64,000 nt of DNA from JAFAYN01 sp963733105 (GCA_963733105.1 CAVTCB010000005.1:186001-250000), one strand, 5' to 3'; shown: positions 40,785-51,192, numbered from the stretch's first letter. The notes: a model not told the origin generated them from the letters alone. Program-made: numbers and translations.

Positions 40785-42026
40785 TCACTGGCGGCACGTA
40801 CCCTCCGGCCCCGGCCCCGGACGGTCCACCGCGGGACGCCGGTCCAGGTTCCCCACCTCCATTGCGACGTCCTTCACCAGCCGGGCGATCCGCGCCATGT
40901 GCGGGTAGTTGATGTACTGCGGCTCGTCCGTGAGCTGGTGGTAGTCCGGGTGCACGCCCGTGAAGAAGAAGGCGATGGGGATGTCGTAGCGGGCGTACAT
41001 GTAGTGGTCGCTCCGGCAGTAGAACTGCTGCGGGTGCCCGTTCGCGTCGTACGACAGGTCGAAGCGCACGTTGTGCCCGCGCGCGTTCACCCGGTCGATG
41101 GCCTGTCCGAACTGCGTGGAGAGCCGCCGCGCCCCGATCAGCGCCACGTCGTTCCCCGTCGACGCGGTGCCGCCCCGCCCGATCATGTCGATGTTGAGCT
41201 GCGCCACGATGGAGTCGCGCGGCACCGTGGGGTTGCGCGTGAAGTGGTCGGCGCCGATCAGCCCCAGCTCCTCCGCCGTGTGGAAGACGAAGAGCACCGA
41301 GCGCCTGGGCGGCGCGGCGGCCAGCGCCTCCGCGATCTCCAGCACGGACACGGAGCCCGAGCCGTCGTCGTCCGCGCCGTTGAACACGGAGTCCACCCGG
41401 GCCGGGCGGAGGCGGCGGAGCGAGTCGACCCCTGCGCGGATGCGCGCCATCTCCGCGGCCGTCGCGGGGCGCTCGGGCGAGTCCGCGCCCTCGGGGCGGA
41501 CCACCCGGAGGTACATGTACATGCTGTCGTGGTCCACGGGCGGGTCCGTGGTCCCCACGTGGTCGTTGTGGGCGCCGATGGCGACGTACTGCCCGCGCAG
41601 GGCGGGGTCGGTGCCGCGAAGCACCGCGACCACGTTGCGCGCGGGGGCCGGCGCGGGGTTCCCCTGCCGGTCCACCAGCGGGACGGCCTGGAAGAAGGTG
41701 CCGTTCTCCCCCGCGGGCTCCAGCCCCAGCCGCCGCAGCTCGCGCGCGATGTACTCCGTCCCCTGCACGTTCCCCGGGGTCCCCGCGGCGCGGCCCCGCA
41801 TGGAGTCGTCGGCGAAGACGTACAGCCGCGTCATCAGGTCGGCGGGGGTGATCTCCGCGCCGGTGGGGCGCGGGGCCAGCTTCAGCGGGAGGGGGCCGGC
41901 GACGGCGCCCGCGTCGCGGCCGGGCGCGGCAGACGGGGGCGCGGTGGTCCCCGCGGGGGCGCAGGCGGCCAGGAGCGCCAGCGCGGAGAGCAGGGCCGCG
42001 AGCGGACGGCGACGGATGGGCGGCAT
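40785..42026 (-). CDS. M28 family metallopeptidase lipoprotein
   Basis: 413 residues with lipobox LALLAACAP (Cys ~21), so probably a periplasmic lipoprotein. The M28 dinuclear zinc ligands are in VAIGAHNDHVG (H, with D in the HxD position), NGADDDGSGSVSVLEIAEAL (bridging D), FVFHTAEELGLIGADHF (E, E), LNIDMIGR (D) and FFTGVHPDYHQLTDE (H). A ~50-residue insertion between the first and second ligands carries a low-complexity Arg/Ala stretch. Members are aminopeptidases or carboxypeptidases. ATG at 42026 is preferred over one 75 bases upstream because it starts the signal peptide. Confidence 0.9.
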   Translation of the reverse strand: MPPIRRRPLAALLSALALLAACAPAGTTAPPSAAPGRDAGAVAGPLPLKLAPRPTGAEITPADLMTRLYVFADDSMRGRAAGTPGNVQGTEYIARELRRLGLEPAGENGTFFQAVPLVDRQGNPAPAPARNVVAVLRGTDPALRGQYVAIGAHNDHVGTTDPPVDHDSMYMYLRVVRPEGADSPERPATAAEMARIRAGVDSLRRLRPARVDSVFNGADDDGSGSVSVLEIAEALAAAPPRRSVLFVFHTAEELGLIGADHFTRNPTVPRDSIVAQLNIDMIGRGGTASTGNDVALIGARRLSTQFGQAIDRVNARGHNVRFDLSYDANGHPQQFYCRSDHYMYARYDIPIAFFFTGVHPDYHQLTDEPQYINYPHMARIARLVKDVAMEVGNLDRRPAVDRPGPGPEGTCRQ

Positions 42027-42119
42027 GGGCGGCAGGGTACGGGTCACGGTTGGGCACGGGACCGGGTGCGCGTTGCGGGCGGATGATAGCGCCCGCCGCA
42101 CGGAGCGGCCAGGCCGCGG

Positions 42120-42323
42120 CTACGCGATTCGCTTGGAGATCCGCGTGCGGACGGTCGGGACCGGGTCGTCCTCGCCGTCCCGGTGCTCCTCCACCACGTC
42201 CACCCGGACCGAGAGCCCCTGTTCGGAGGCGGCGCGGATGGCGGCGTTCAGCGCCGTCGCGGCCTCCACCACCGCGTCCGCGTGGGGCTTCACGCGGGCG
42301 ATCGTCTCCTGCAGCTCGTCCAT
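42120..42323 (-). CDS. small hypothetical protein
   Basis: 67 residues, ATG at 42323 with GGAGG ideally placed. Sequence MDELQETIARVKPHADAV... is a helical N-terminal half, then a charged beta-like C-terminal part. I recognise no family. It follows the lanthipeptide-type precursor gene on the same strand, with a hairpin between. Confidence 0.55.
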   Translation of the reverse strand: MDELQETIARVKPHADAVVEAATALNAAIRAASEQGLSVRVDVVEEHRDGEDDPVPTVRTRISKRIA

Positions 42324-42410
42324 GGCACCCCTCCGTCCCGGGTTCCGGTGCGCACGCGGTTCTCCGGTCCCGCGCCGCTGCACTTCCCACGCCGCGCCCG
42401 CGAAAGCGGA

Positions 42411-42437
42411 GGGGGCGCCCGTTGACCGGGCGCCCCC
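42411..42437 (-). terminator. hairpin downstream of the lanthipeptide-type gene
   Basis: Perfect 10-bp stem GGGGGCGCCC/GGGCGCCCCC with a 7-base loop, 28 bases after the stop at 42465 in the minus sense. No clear T-run. Confidence 0.6.
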
Positions 42438-42464
42438 CGCGCGCTGGCGCATGGCGGGAGCGGG

Positions 42465-42626
42465 CTACTTCGCGGACGTACCCGTCTGCTCGCACCCCGA
42501 CTCGGTGGTGCAGAGCGTCTCCCAGCAGCTGTCGTTCACGCTCCCCGCGGCGCGCTCGCCGGGGCCGGCCGCCGCCAGGCGGCGCAGGGTCTCGCGGCTC
42601 AGGACCAGCTTCTTCGGTGTCGGCAT
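42465..42626 (-). CDS. class I lanthipeptide-type precursor peptide
   Basis: 53 residues, ATG at 42626 preceded by GAGGAG. The leader MPTPKKLVLSRETLRRLAAA has the LxLxxxTLxxL pattern of class I lanthipeptide (LanB-dependent) leaders known from Bacteroidota and Gemmatimonadota. The putative core after residue ~28 has three Cys (34, 39, 45) among nine Ser/Thr (S29, S33, T37, T40, T41, S43, T48, T50, S51), suitable for up to three (methyl)lanthionine rings. No LanB, LanC, transporter or protease gene lies in the window. A good promoter precedes it. Confidence 0.7.
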   Translation of the reverse strand: MPTPKKLVLSRETLRRLAAAGPGERAAGSVNDSCWETLCTTESGCEQTGTSAK

Positions 42627-42677
42627 GGTCTCCTCGGTGCAGAAGGTGTTTTCAGGCGGGAAAAGCGCGTTCGCTGC

Positions 42678-42706
42678 ACGATACGTTTGTGCCCCGGTGA
42701 TGTAAA
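42678..42706 (-). promoter_or_regulatory. promoter of the lanthipeptide-type precursor
   Basis: On the minus strand TTTACA (42706-42701), 17-bp spacer, TATCGT (42683-42678). Together they make a locally AT-rich island about 50 bases before the ATG. Confidence 0.55.
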
Positions 42707-42841
42707 GACTCGGGCGGCAGGGGCCCGAGGTTGCGTCCACGGGGAGCGGGGCGTAGCGTAGCACGGGAGCGTGCGTTGCGCGCCCCATCCGGCTAGATTG
42801 ATCGTTCACGCATCCCGTTCCGACCCTCGTGGAGCGAAACG

Positions 42842-43180
42842 ATGAAGCTGGACACGAACCAGGGAGCCGAGGTGTCCGGGGTCGTCGCGGATCTGCGTGC
42901 GTCGCTGGAGAGCCTGTACGGGGAGCGGCTGGAGCGCGTCGTCCTCTTCGGTTCGCACGCGCGCGGAGACGCGACGCCCGAGTCGGACGTCGACGTGCTC
43001 GTGGTGCTGGAGGGCGACGTGTCGCCCGTCCTGGAGATCCACCGGACGGGCGCGATGGTGGCCGACCTCTCTCTCCGGCACGGCATCGACGTCTCGGTCG
43101 CTTTCATCTCGGCCGAGCGCTTCGCGGCGGAGCGGAGTCCTTTCGTGCTGAACGTGCGCCGGGAAGGCGTAGCCGTATAA
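42842..43180 (+). CDS. MNT-type minimal nucleotidyltransferase
   Basis: 112 residues. The nucleotidyltransferase signature is VVLFGSHARGDATPESDVDVLVVLEG: GSxxxG with the two metal-binding Asp (DVDVL), and a third Asp in RHGIDVSVAFIS. Such stand-alone domains are antitoxins that AMPylate a HEPN RNase partner in HEPN-MNT modules. Only a short helical remnant follows here. Candidate -10 TAGATT at 42794-42799. Confidence 0.88.
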   Translation: MKLDTNQGAEVSGVVADLRASLESLYGERLERVVLFGSHARGDATPESDVDVLVVLEGDVSPVLEIHRTGAMVADLSLRHGIDVSVAFISAERFAAERSPFVLNVRREGVAV

Positions 43181-43272
43181 TCACGCAGGCGGAGAGCTTC
43201 GTCCGCGTGGCCGAGGATCGCCTCGACGCCACGTCGGCCGAAGCGGAAGAACAACGCACCAACGATTCCTGA
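43178..43272 (+). pseudogene. possible truncated HEPN partner of the MNT gene
   Basis: Overlapping the MNT stop in another frame, about 30 codons read IITQAESFVRVAEDRLDATS... and end with a TGA three bases before the dehydrogenase ATG. The helical, charged start is what a HEPN toxin N-terminus would look like, but there is no RxxxxH motif and no conventional start. It could also be meaningless read-through. Confidence 0.25.
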
Positions 43273-43274
43273 CC

Positions 43275-45700
43275 ATGAGCAGCATCGCCGAGATCTTCGA
43301 GACCATGGAATACGGACCCGCCCCCGAGAGCGCGTCGCTCGCGCTGCGCTGGCTGGACGAGCGGGACCGGACGATGGGGCTCTTCGTCGGGGGGGAGTGG
43401 CGCTCGCCCGGCGGCGGGGAGTACTTCGACACCGACAACCCCGCCACCGGGAAGACGCTCGCCCGCATCGCCCAGGCGGGCGCGGAGGACGTGGACGCCG
43501 CCGTGGCCGCGGCGCGCGCGGCGCTCCCGGAGTGGCAGGCGCTCGGCGGGCACGGGCGGGCGCGCTACCTGTACGCCCTGGCGCGGCAGGTCCAGAAGCA
43601 CTCCCGCCTGTTCGCCGTGCTGGAGTCGCTGGACAACGGCAAGCCGATCCGCGAGTCGCGCGACATCGACGTACCCCTGGTGGCCCGGCACTTCTACCAC
43701 CACGCCGGGTGGGCGCAGCTCATGGAGACCGAGCTCCCCGGCCACACGGCCGTGGGCGTGGTGGGGCAGATCATCCCCTGGAACTTCCCGCTCCTGATGC
43801 TGGCGTGGAAGATCGCCCCCGCGCTGGCCATGGGGAACACCGTGGTGCTGAAGCCCGCCGAGTTCACCTCGCTCACCGCGCTCCTCTTCGCCGACGTGTG
43901 CCGCGAGGTGGGGCTCCCCGCCGGGGTGGTCAACGTGGTCACCGGCGACGGGCGCACCGGGGAGCTGATGGTGAAGCACCCCGGCGTGGACAAGATCGCC
44001 TTCACCGGCTCCACCGAGGTGGGGCGCATCATCCGCGTCGCCACCGCCGGGAGCGGGAAGAAGCTGTCGCTGGAGCTGGGCGGGAAGTCCCCCTTCATCG
44101 TCTTCGAGGACGCCGACCTCGACTCCGTGGTGGAGGGGGTGGTGGACGCCATCTGGTTCAACCAGGGGCAGGTGTGCTGCGCCGGCTCGCGCATCCTGGC
44201 GCAGGAGGGCGTCGCCGAGCGGCTGGTGGCGCGGCTCCGGGCGCGGATGGAGACGCTGCGCGTGGGCGACCCGCTCGACAAGGCGGTGGACATCGGCGCC
44301 ATCATCGCCCCCGTGCAGCTGGACAAGATCCGCGAGCTGGTGCGGCAGGGCGAGGCCGAGGGCGCCACCCTCTGGCAGCCCTCGTGGAGCTGCCCCAAGG
44401 AGGGGTGCTTCTTCCCCCCACGCTGTTCACCGACGTGGCCCCCTCTTCCACCGTGGCGCAGGTGGAGATCTTCGGCCCCGTGGTGGTGCTGATGACCTTC
44501 CGCACCCCGGGCGAGGCCGTGGAGCTGGCCAACAACACCCGCTACGGGCTGGCCGCCAGCGTCTGGACGGAGAACGTCAACCTGGCGCTCGACGTGGCTC
44601 CCAAGCTCAAGGCCGGGACGGTGTGGATCAACTGCACCAACCAGTTCGACGCCGCCTCCGGCTTCGGCGGCTACCGCGAGAGCGGCTTCGGGCGCGAGGG
44701 CGGGAGGGAAGGGCTGTGGGAGTACGTCAAGCCGAAGTGGGAGAAGGAGGAGAAGGGCAGGGGAGAGGGGACAGGGGACAGGGGACAGCCGGCCACCACG
44801 AACGACGGGGCGGCGGGGCCGGAGAGGGAGGCGGCGCCGCGCGCCGGGGGGCTCCCGCCCATCGACCGGACGGCCAAGATGTACGTGGGCGGGAAGCAGG
44901 CGCGGCCCGACTCCGGGTACTCGCTCCCGGTGCACGACGCGCAGGGGCGGCACCTGGGCGAGGTGGGGCGGGGGAACCGCAAGGACGTCCGCAACGCGGT
45001 GCAGGCCGCGCACAAGGCGGGCGGCTGGACCAAGGGGACCGCGCACAACCGGGCGCAGGTGCTCTACTACGTGGCCGAGAACCTGGCCGCCCGGGCCGAG
45101 GAGTTCGCGCGGCGGCTGGCGCAGGGGAGCGGCGACGAGGCCGCCGCCGCGGCCGAAGTGGAGGCGTCCATCCGGCGGCTCTACACCTGGGCCGCGTGGG
45201 CGGACAAGTACGACGGGCTGGTGCACCACACCCCGTTCCGCAACGTGACGCTGGCGATGAACGAGCCCATCGGGGTGATCGGGATCGCCTGCCCGGACGA
45301 GGCGCCGCTCCTGGCGTTCGTCTCGCTGGTGGCGCCGGCCCTCGCCGTGGGGAACCGGGTGGTGGCGGTCCCCTCGCCGGTCTTCCCGCTGGCGGCCACC
45401 GACTTCTACCAGGTGCTGGACACCTCCGACGTCCCGGGCGGCGCGGTCAACATCCTCACCGGCGCCCGCGAGGAGCTCACGGAGACGCTGGCCTCCCACG
45501 ACGACGTGGACGCCGTCTGGTACTTCGGCACCGCCGAGGGGAGCACCGCGGTGGAGCGTCTCTCGGCCGGGAACATGAAGCGCACCTGGGTGAGCTACGG
45601 CCGCTCGCGCGACTGGGCGGACGCCGCGCAGGGGGAGGGGCAGGAGTTCCTCCGCCAGGCCACGCACGTCAAGAACATCTGGGTGCCGTACGGGGAGTAG
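43275..45700 (+). CDS. two-domain aldehyde dehydrogenase (ALDH16-type), one frameshift
   Basis: About 808 residues when a single frameshift is ignored. The first ALDH domain has NAD-binding VGVVGQIIPWNFPLLM, KPAEFTSLTALL, FTGSTEVG, ELGGKSPFIVFEDADLD (Glu) and the catalytic Cys in FNQGQVCCAGSRI. At 44414-44419 a run of six C is one base short: ...EGCFFPP continues in the next frame as TLFTDVAPSSTVAQVEIFGPV. A Gly/Glu-rich linker encoded by family E repeats leads to a second, shorter ALDH-like domain (EPIGVIGIACPDEAPLLAFVSLVAPALAVGN) without a catalytic Cys motif, ending TWVSYGRSRDW...VKNIWVPYGE. This layout is that of the ALDH16 family. Confidence 0.85.
44756..44790 (+). repeat. family E short GGGGACAG direct repeats, copy 2 (inside coding sequence)
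   Basis: Tandem GGGGACAG-like units encode GRGEGTGDRGQ in the linker of the ALDH16-type protein. Related to 21198-21231. Confidence 0.6.
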
Positions 45701-45718
45701 TTTTGAGATGGAGGGCGA

Positions 45719-45852
45719 GGTTTGGGCGTGACCCCCGCTGGCGCGGGGGTCGGGCTGCGGCTCCGTAAAGCACGATACAACCGTGCTTAACGGAGTCGAG
45801 CCCCCGCAAACAGCGCGGGGTCTCGCCCCTTCGGGCTCGCATCCCTCACGCA
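45719..45852 (+). repeat. family A structured repeat, copy 4
   Basis: Starts 18 bases after the dehydrogenase stop, same sense. P1 CCCCCGC-TGGC-GCGGGGG; P2 CTCCGT/ACGGAG with inner AAGCACG/CGTGCTT, loop ATACAAC; P3 CGAGCCCC...GGGGTCTCG with AAAC loop; P4 GCCC/GGGC. It continues into the family B element. Confidence 0.85.
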
Positions 45853-45887
45853 ACTGCTTACCCTACGGTGAGTTGTAGTAGGAGCCA

Positions 45888-45990
45888 CCTTGGGAGGAGG
45901 TGGGGTGCTCCCGGAGGAAAGCGAGCTGTCTGAGCGAAGCGAGTTCTCGCTTTCCGGAGGGAGCGCCCCGCCGACGACCCCGCGCGCAGG
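45888..45990. repeat. family B hairpin repeat, copy 2
   Basis: Arms GGTGCTCCCGGAGGAAAGCG... and ...CGCTTTCCGGAGGGAGCGCC with an internal GAGCGAAGCGAG loop region. Together with 45719-45887 it forms the same A-B composite, inverted, as 54905-55181. Confidence 0.75.
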
Positions 45991-46004
45991 CCCAGACGAA
46001 AGAA

Positions 46005-46032
46005 GCGGCCCCGCGCATCCACGCGGGGCCGC
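46005..46032 (-). terminator. intrinsic terminator downstream of the SPFH gene
   Basis: Perfect 11-bp stem GCGGCCCCGCG/CGCGGGGCCGC with a 6-base loop; on the minus strand it is followed by TTCTTTCGT. Confidence 0.75.
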
Positions 46033-46059
46033 TCCTGTTTCCGGGCCGGACGGGCCGGG

Positions 46060-47068
46060 TCAGCCGTCGCCGAACACCTTCACGTCCACGCCCTCGGAGA
46101 GCCGCAGCGTCTCCGCGCGCTCGGCGGCGGCCTCCGCGGCCTGCTCCTCGCCCTTGCGGGTGGCCGCCTGCTGGTTGGCGAGAGCGACGGCGCTCATCAG
46201 CCCCGCCGGGCCCATGGAGTCCACGATGCTGCTGGGCACCACCATCATCCCGCCCTTCTGCTTCAGCCCCTCGTACAGGATGTTCATCTGGCGGAGCTGG
46301 AGCGCCGTGGGGTTGGCCTGGTACGACTCCGCGGCCTTGGCGAAGAGCTTCGCGATCTCCACCTCCGCGTCGCCCAGGATGATGCGCGCCTGCTTCTCTC
46401 GCGCCGCCTGCGCCTCGCGCGACATGGCGTCCTGCAGCGAGGCCGGGATCACCACGTCGCGCATCTCCACCGAGTGCACCGAGACCCCCCAGGGGACGGT
46501 GCGGTGGTCGATCAGCGCCTGCAGCTCCTTCTCGATCCGCTCGCGCCCGCGCAGCAGCTCCGTGAGCGAGGTTCGGCCGATGATGTCGCGGAGCGCCGTC
46601 TGCGAGGCCCAGCTCACCGCCTGCATGTAGTCCTGCACCTCCAGCGCCGCCTTCTCCGCGTCGTACACCGTCCAGAAGAGGACCGCGTCCACGTTCACCG
46701 GGACCGCGTCCGAGGTGAGCGTCTGCTCCGCCGCGAAGGCGCGTGGTGACGGTGCGCTGGTCCACCCAGGTGGTCACCTTGTCCACGAAGGGGATGACGA
46801 AGAAGGGGCCCGGCCCCTTCAGCCCCACGTAGCGCCCCATGCGGAGCACCACCGCGCGCTCCCACTGCTGCGCGATCTTGGGGGAGAAGGCGGCCACCAC
46901 GCCGAGCCCCACCCCCACCAGCGCGGCGAGCGCGCTCCCGGTGGCGGCGCCCGCCCCGATCCCCGCCACGGCGGGCCCCGCCATGGCGAGGAAGCCGAGG
47001 AAGTTGGGCCGGACCCCCTGGTTGGCCGGGAGGTTCTGCTTGCTGGGGACGAGGTTGGTGCCCGGCAT
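46060..47068 (-). CDS. SPFH/stomatin-family membrane protein, one frameshift
   Basis: From an ATG at 47068 with AAGGAG. The first half has hydrophobic helices (GFLAMAGPAVAGIGAGAATGSALAALVGVGLGVVAAFSP) and QWERAVVLRMGRYVGLKGPGPFFVIPFVDKVTTWVDQRTVTT, the start of the SPFH domain. At ~46738-46744 an extra base shifts the frame; the remainder (MNVDAVLFWTVYDAEKAALEVQDY... SEGVDVKVFGDG) is the rest of the SPFH domain and a coiled-coil tail rich in Ala/Glu. Stomatin-type proteins form oligomeric rings that organise membrane microdomains. It lies 17 bp after a GntR gene. Confidence 0.82.
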
Positions 47069-47085
47069 GGAGCGCTCCTTGGCCG

Positions 47086-47448
47086 CTATCCGCGGCGGCC
47101 GTCCAGGTGGATGATGACGTCGTCGAGCGAGAAGCCCAGCGCGGCGGCGTCCCTGAGGAAGGCGTCCTCCAGGGCGCACAGCTCCGGGAGGCGCTCCTCC
47201 CGGCCGGCGCTCCCCGCCGAGCGCACTACGGTCCCGCGCCCGGGAACGGTTTCGAGCACCCCCTCCCGCTCCAGCTCCGCGTAGGCGCCGGCCACCGCGT
47301 TGGCGCTGACGCGCAGCTCCACGGCGAGCCCGCGCACGGTGGGGAGCGTCTCGCCCGGCTCCAGGAGCCCCGCCTCCAGCGCCGAGCGGATGCTCCGCGC
47401 CAGCTGCGTCTCCACGGGGGTGGGATCGGAGGTGTCTACGTGGAACAT
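47086..47448 (-). CDS. GntR family regulator (YtrA-like)
   Basis: 120 residues: a winged-helix domain with TPVETQLARSIRSALEAGLLEPGETLPTVRGLAVELRVSANAVAGAYAELEREGVLETVPGRGTVV, followed by only ~40 residues, as in the short YtrA subgroup. Such regulators usually repress their own operon, here probably the SPFH gene downstream and the small gene that follows the same strand. Ligand unknown. Confidence 0.88.
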   Translation of the reverse strand: MFHVDTSDPTPVETQLARSIRSALEAGLLEPGETLPTVRGLAVELRVSANAVAGAYAELEREGVLETVPGRGTVVRSAGSAGREERLPELCALEDAFLRDAAALGFSLDDVIIHLDGRRG

Positions 47449-47467
47449 GGCGCGTTCGGCGGGCGGG

Positions 47468-47671
47468 TCAGGCGTCCTCGGCGGGGCTCATCTCCAGCGT
47501 GCGCAGGGCGGCGCGGCGGCGCACCTCCAGCGTGGCGACCTCGATGGCGTCGAACACCGCCTCGGTCCACCCCTCCTCCTCCGCGAAGCCCAGCGCCGCC
47601 GCCAGCTCCCGCAGGTACTCCACCTCCAGTCCGCGGCCCTGGATCAGGGCGGCGATCTGCTCGTCCGTCAT
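47468..47671 (-). CDS. small helical hypothetical protein upstream of the GntR gene
   Basis: 67 residues from an ATG at 47671 with GAGGAG. Sequence MTDEQIAALIQGRGLEVEYLRELAAALGF... is helical and acidic, with a basic segment EVRRRAALRTLEM. I recognise no family. It ends 19 bases before the GntR start and is probably the first gene of the GntR-SPFH operon. Confidence 0.55.
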   Translation of the reverse strand: MTDEQIAALIQGRGLEVEYLRELAAALGFAEEEGWTEAVFDAIEVATLEVRRRAALRTLEMSPAEDA

Positions 47672-47741
47672 CCACTCCTCTCCGGTTGGCGTGCCCACAC
47701 GCACCGGTAAACCGGGCCGCGCCGGGCGTTCCCCGGAGCGG

Positions 47742-47778
47742 CGCCGGGGCGCCCCCCGAGTGGGAGGGCGCCCCGGCG
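47742..47778 (-). terminator. hairpin downstream of the POT transporter gene
   Basis: Perfect 13-bp stem CGCCGGGGCGCCC/GGGCGCCCCGGCG with an 11-base loop, 22 bases after the transporter stop. No T-run. Confidence 0.6.
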
Positions 47779-47800
47779 TCGCGCTCGCGCGGCACGGGCC

Positions 47801-49375
<1,575 letters not shown>

Positions 49376-49488
49376 ACGGATGTGGGAAAGGGAGTGTGGC
49401 TGGCTCGGGGCCAGGACGGCGGAGCCGGGAGGCGTCCGCGCGCGACGAAAAAACGGAAAAAGGGGTGCAGCCAGGCGGGAGCGCGCAA

Positions 49489-49494
49489 AATCTA
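49489..49494 (-). promoter_or_regulatory. candidate -10 element of the POT transporter gene
   Basis: TAGATT on the minus strand in the sequence GCATAGATTTTGCGC, matching the recurring -10-like pattern. Confidence 0.3.
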
Positions 49495-49552
49495 TGCGAT
49501 CCGTCGCAGGATTGCTACCATCCCGGCCCCCCCTCTTGTTCCACGGCGGCGC

Positions 49553-50997
49553 TCACGGGGTGGGGAGCGCCACCAGGACGGCGGTGACCACCACCACCAG
49601 CACCCCCACGCCCAGCTCCACGGCGGCGGTGCGGCGGAGGCGGCGGTCGGAGCCGTCCGCGCCCAGCTGCGGGGTGAGCGCGCGCCAGTTGTACAGCCCC
49701 GCCGCCGCGACCGCCGCCAGCAGGGCCAGCTTGACGAGGAGGGCCCGGCCGTACGCGGTCTCCCACAGCTCGGCGGGGGCGCCCAGGTGGAACAGGGCTG
49801 CGGCGACGCCGGTGAGCGCGGCGGTCCCGGCGGCGGCCAGCGCCAGCGGGGAGAAGCGGCGCACCAGTTCGGCCGCGGCGGCGCCCCGCTCCCCGGCGGG
49901 GGCGGCGAGGGCGGCGGGGAGCCCGGCGGCCAGGAGGAGGGCGAGGGCGCCCAGCCAGGCGCCCGCCGCCAGGACGTGGAGCGCGCCGCCGGCCAGCGCC
50001 AGGGGACGCAGCCGCTCGACGGCCGCGGCGTGCCCCCCGGAGGCGGTGGCGAGGGCCAGCACCCCGCAGGCGGCCGCCGCCACCCGCCACCCCGCCGTGC
50101 CGCGCCCGCGCGCCGGGAGGAGCCCCGCCGCCAGGAGCGCGGCGCCCGCGAGCTGCCCCAGCCAGGCGCGCCCCCACCCGGTGCCGCCGAGGAGCGCCCC
50201 CAGCGCCTCCGGCGACGCGGCCCGCTCCGGCCCGTTGAGGGCGCCGGAGGCCAGCCACAGGCGCCCCGCCAGCGCGGCGGCGAACAGGGCGAGCGCCGCG
50301 AGCGCCGCCCCGCGGGCGCGCCGCGCGGCGGCGGCGGCCACTCCGTCCGGGAGCCGGCCGGCGCGCCCGGCGGGCTCCACCACGCCCAGCCGGAAGGCGA
50401 CGGCGCCGACGGCCCCCAGGAGCCCCAGGTAGCCGATCCAGCGGGCCAGCACGGAGAGCGGGGACCCGGGGAGGAAGAGCGCCGCCGGGTCGGGGGGAAC
50501 ACCTTCGTCCACGGGGGCCGGGGTCCCCGCCAGCCCGCCCCCCACCGGTGGCGAGGGGGGCGAGGCCGACGCGGCCGGGACCGGGGCGGCCGCGGCGGGG
50601 GGCGCCTCCACGGTGAAGGCGAAGCTGCCGCGGATCAGGTGCCCGTCCGCCGCGGCGGTGCGCCAGGCGACGGTGTACCTTCCCGGCGCGAGGGGCGCGG
50701 GGAGGGGGAGGGTGAAGGAGCGCCCCCCGGAGCCGGGGACGGCGGCGCCCCGCGGTGCCGCGACGGTGTCCCCGCCCGCGCCGACCACGACGGCGGAGGT
50801 GTACCCCGCCTCCACCGCGCGGGTGAAGCGGAGGACGATCTCCGACGGCGCCTCGCGGACCGCGGCGTCCGCCGCGGGGACGGAGGACTCCAGGCGCGTG
50901 TGCGCCCGCGCGCTCCCGGGGAGGGAGCACGCGAGCAGGAGGACGAGCAGGAGGAGCCGGGCGCCCCCCCGGCGCCCCCCGGCCCCGGCCCCCTCAC
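49553..50997 (-). CDS. CopC-CopD fusion (copper resistance), start region frameshifted
   Basis: A signal peptide (ARLLLLVLLLACSLPGSARA) is followed by a CopC domain whose mature N-terminus is HTRLESSVPAADA: CopC proteins bind copper through this His, and the conserved DGH (DGHLIRGSFAF) is present. A Pro/Ala linker then leads to a CopD-type membrane domain of about eight helices (SVLARWIGYLGLLGAVGAVAFRLGVVEP to ELGVGVLVVVVTAVLVALP). The frame has no ATG or GTG near the signal peptide, but a GTG at 50997 gives MRGPGPGG and would be in frame if the C7 run at 50965-50971 had one more base. It is the third gene of a copper-type set. Confidence 0.82.
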
Positions 50998-50999
50998 CC

Positions 51000-51050
51000 C
51001 CCGGCCCCCTCTCCCACAAGGGGAGAGGGGGAGAACTACAGGTACGAGCA
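51000..51050 (-). repeat. G/C hairpin module attached to family A copy 5
   Basis: CCCCCTCTCCC-ACAA-GGGGAGAGGGGG hairpin followed by AGAACTACAGGTACGAGC. Equivalent to 14795-14866 and 39800-39858. Confidence 0.6.
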
Positions 51051-51054
51051 GCAG

Positions 51055-51192
51055 TTGCGTGAGGGATGCGAGCCCGGAGGGGCGAGACCCGCGCGCAGTT
51101 TGCGCGGGGCTCGACTCCGTTAGCGAGCGTTGTTTGCTCGCTTACGGAGCCGCAGCCCGACCCCGGCGCAGCCGGGGGCACGCCCGAACCCT
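51055..51192 (-). repeat. family A structured repeat, copy 5
   Basis: Starts 16 bases after the outer-membrane-type gene stop, same sense, and lies inside the copper gene set. P1 CCCCGGC-TGC-GCCGGGG (inner pairs differ from other copies); P2 CTCCGT/ACGGAG with inner AGCGAGC/GCTCGCT, loop AAACAAC; P3 CCCGCGCA-AAC-TGCGCGCGGG; P4 GCCC/GGGC. Confidence 0.85.
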
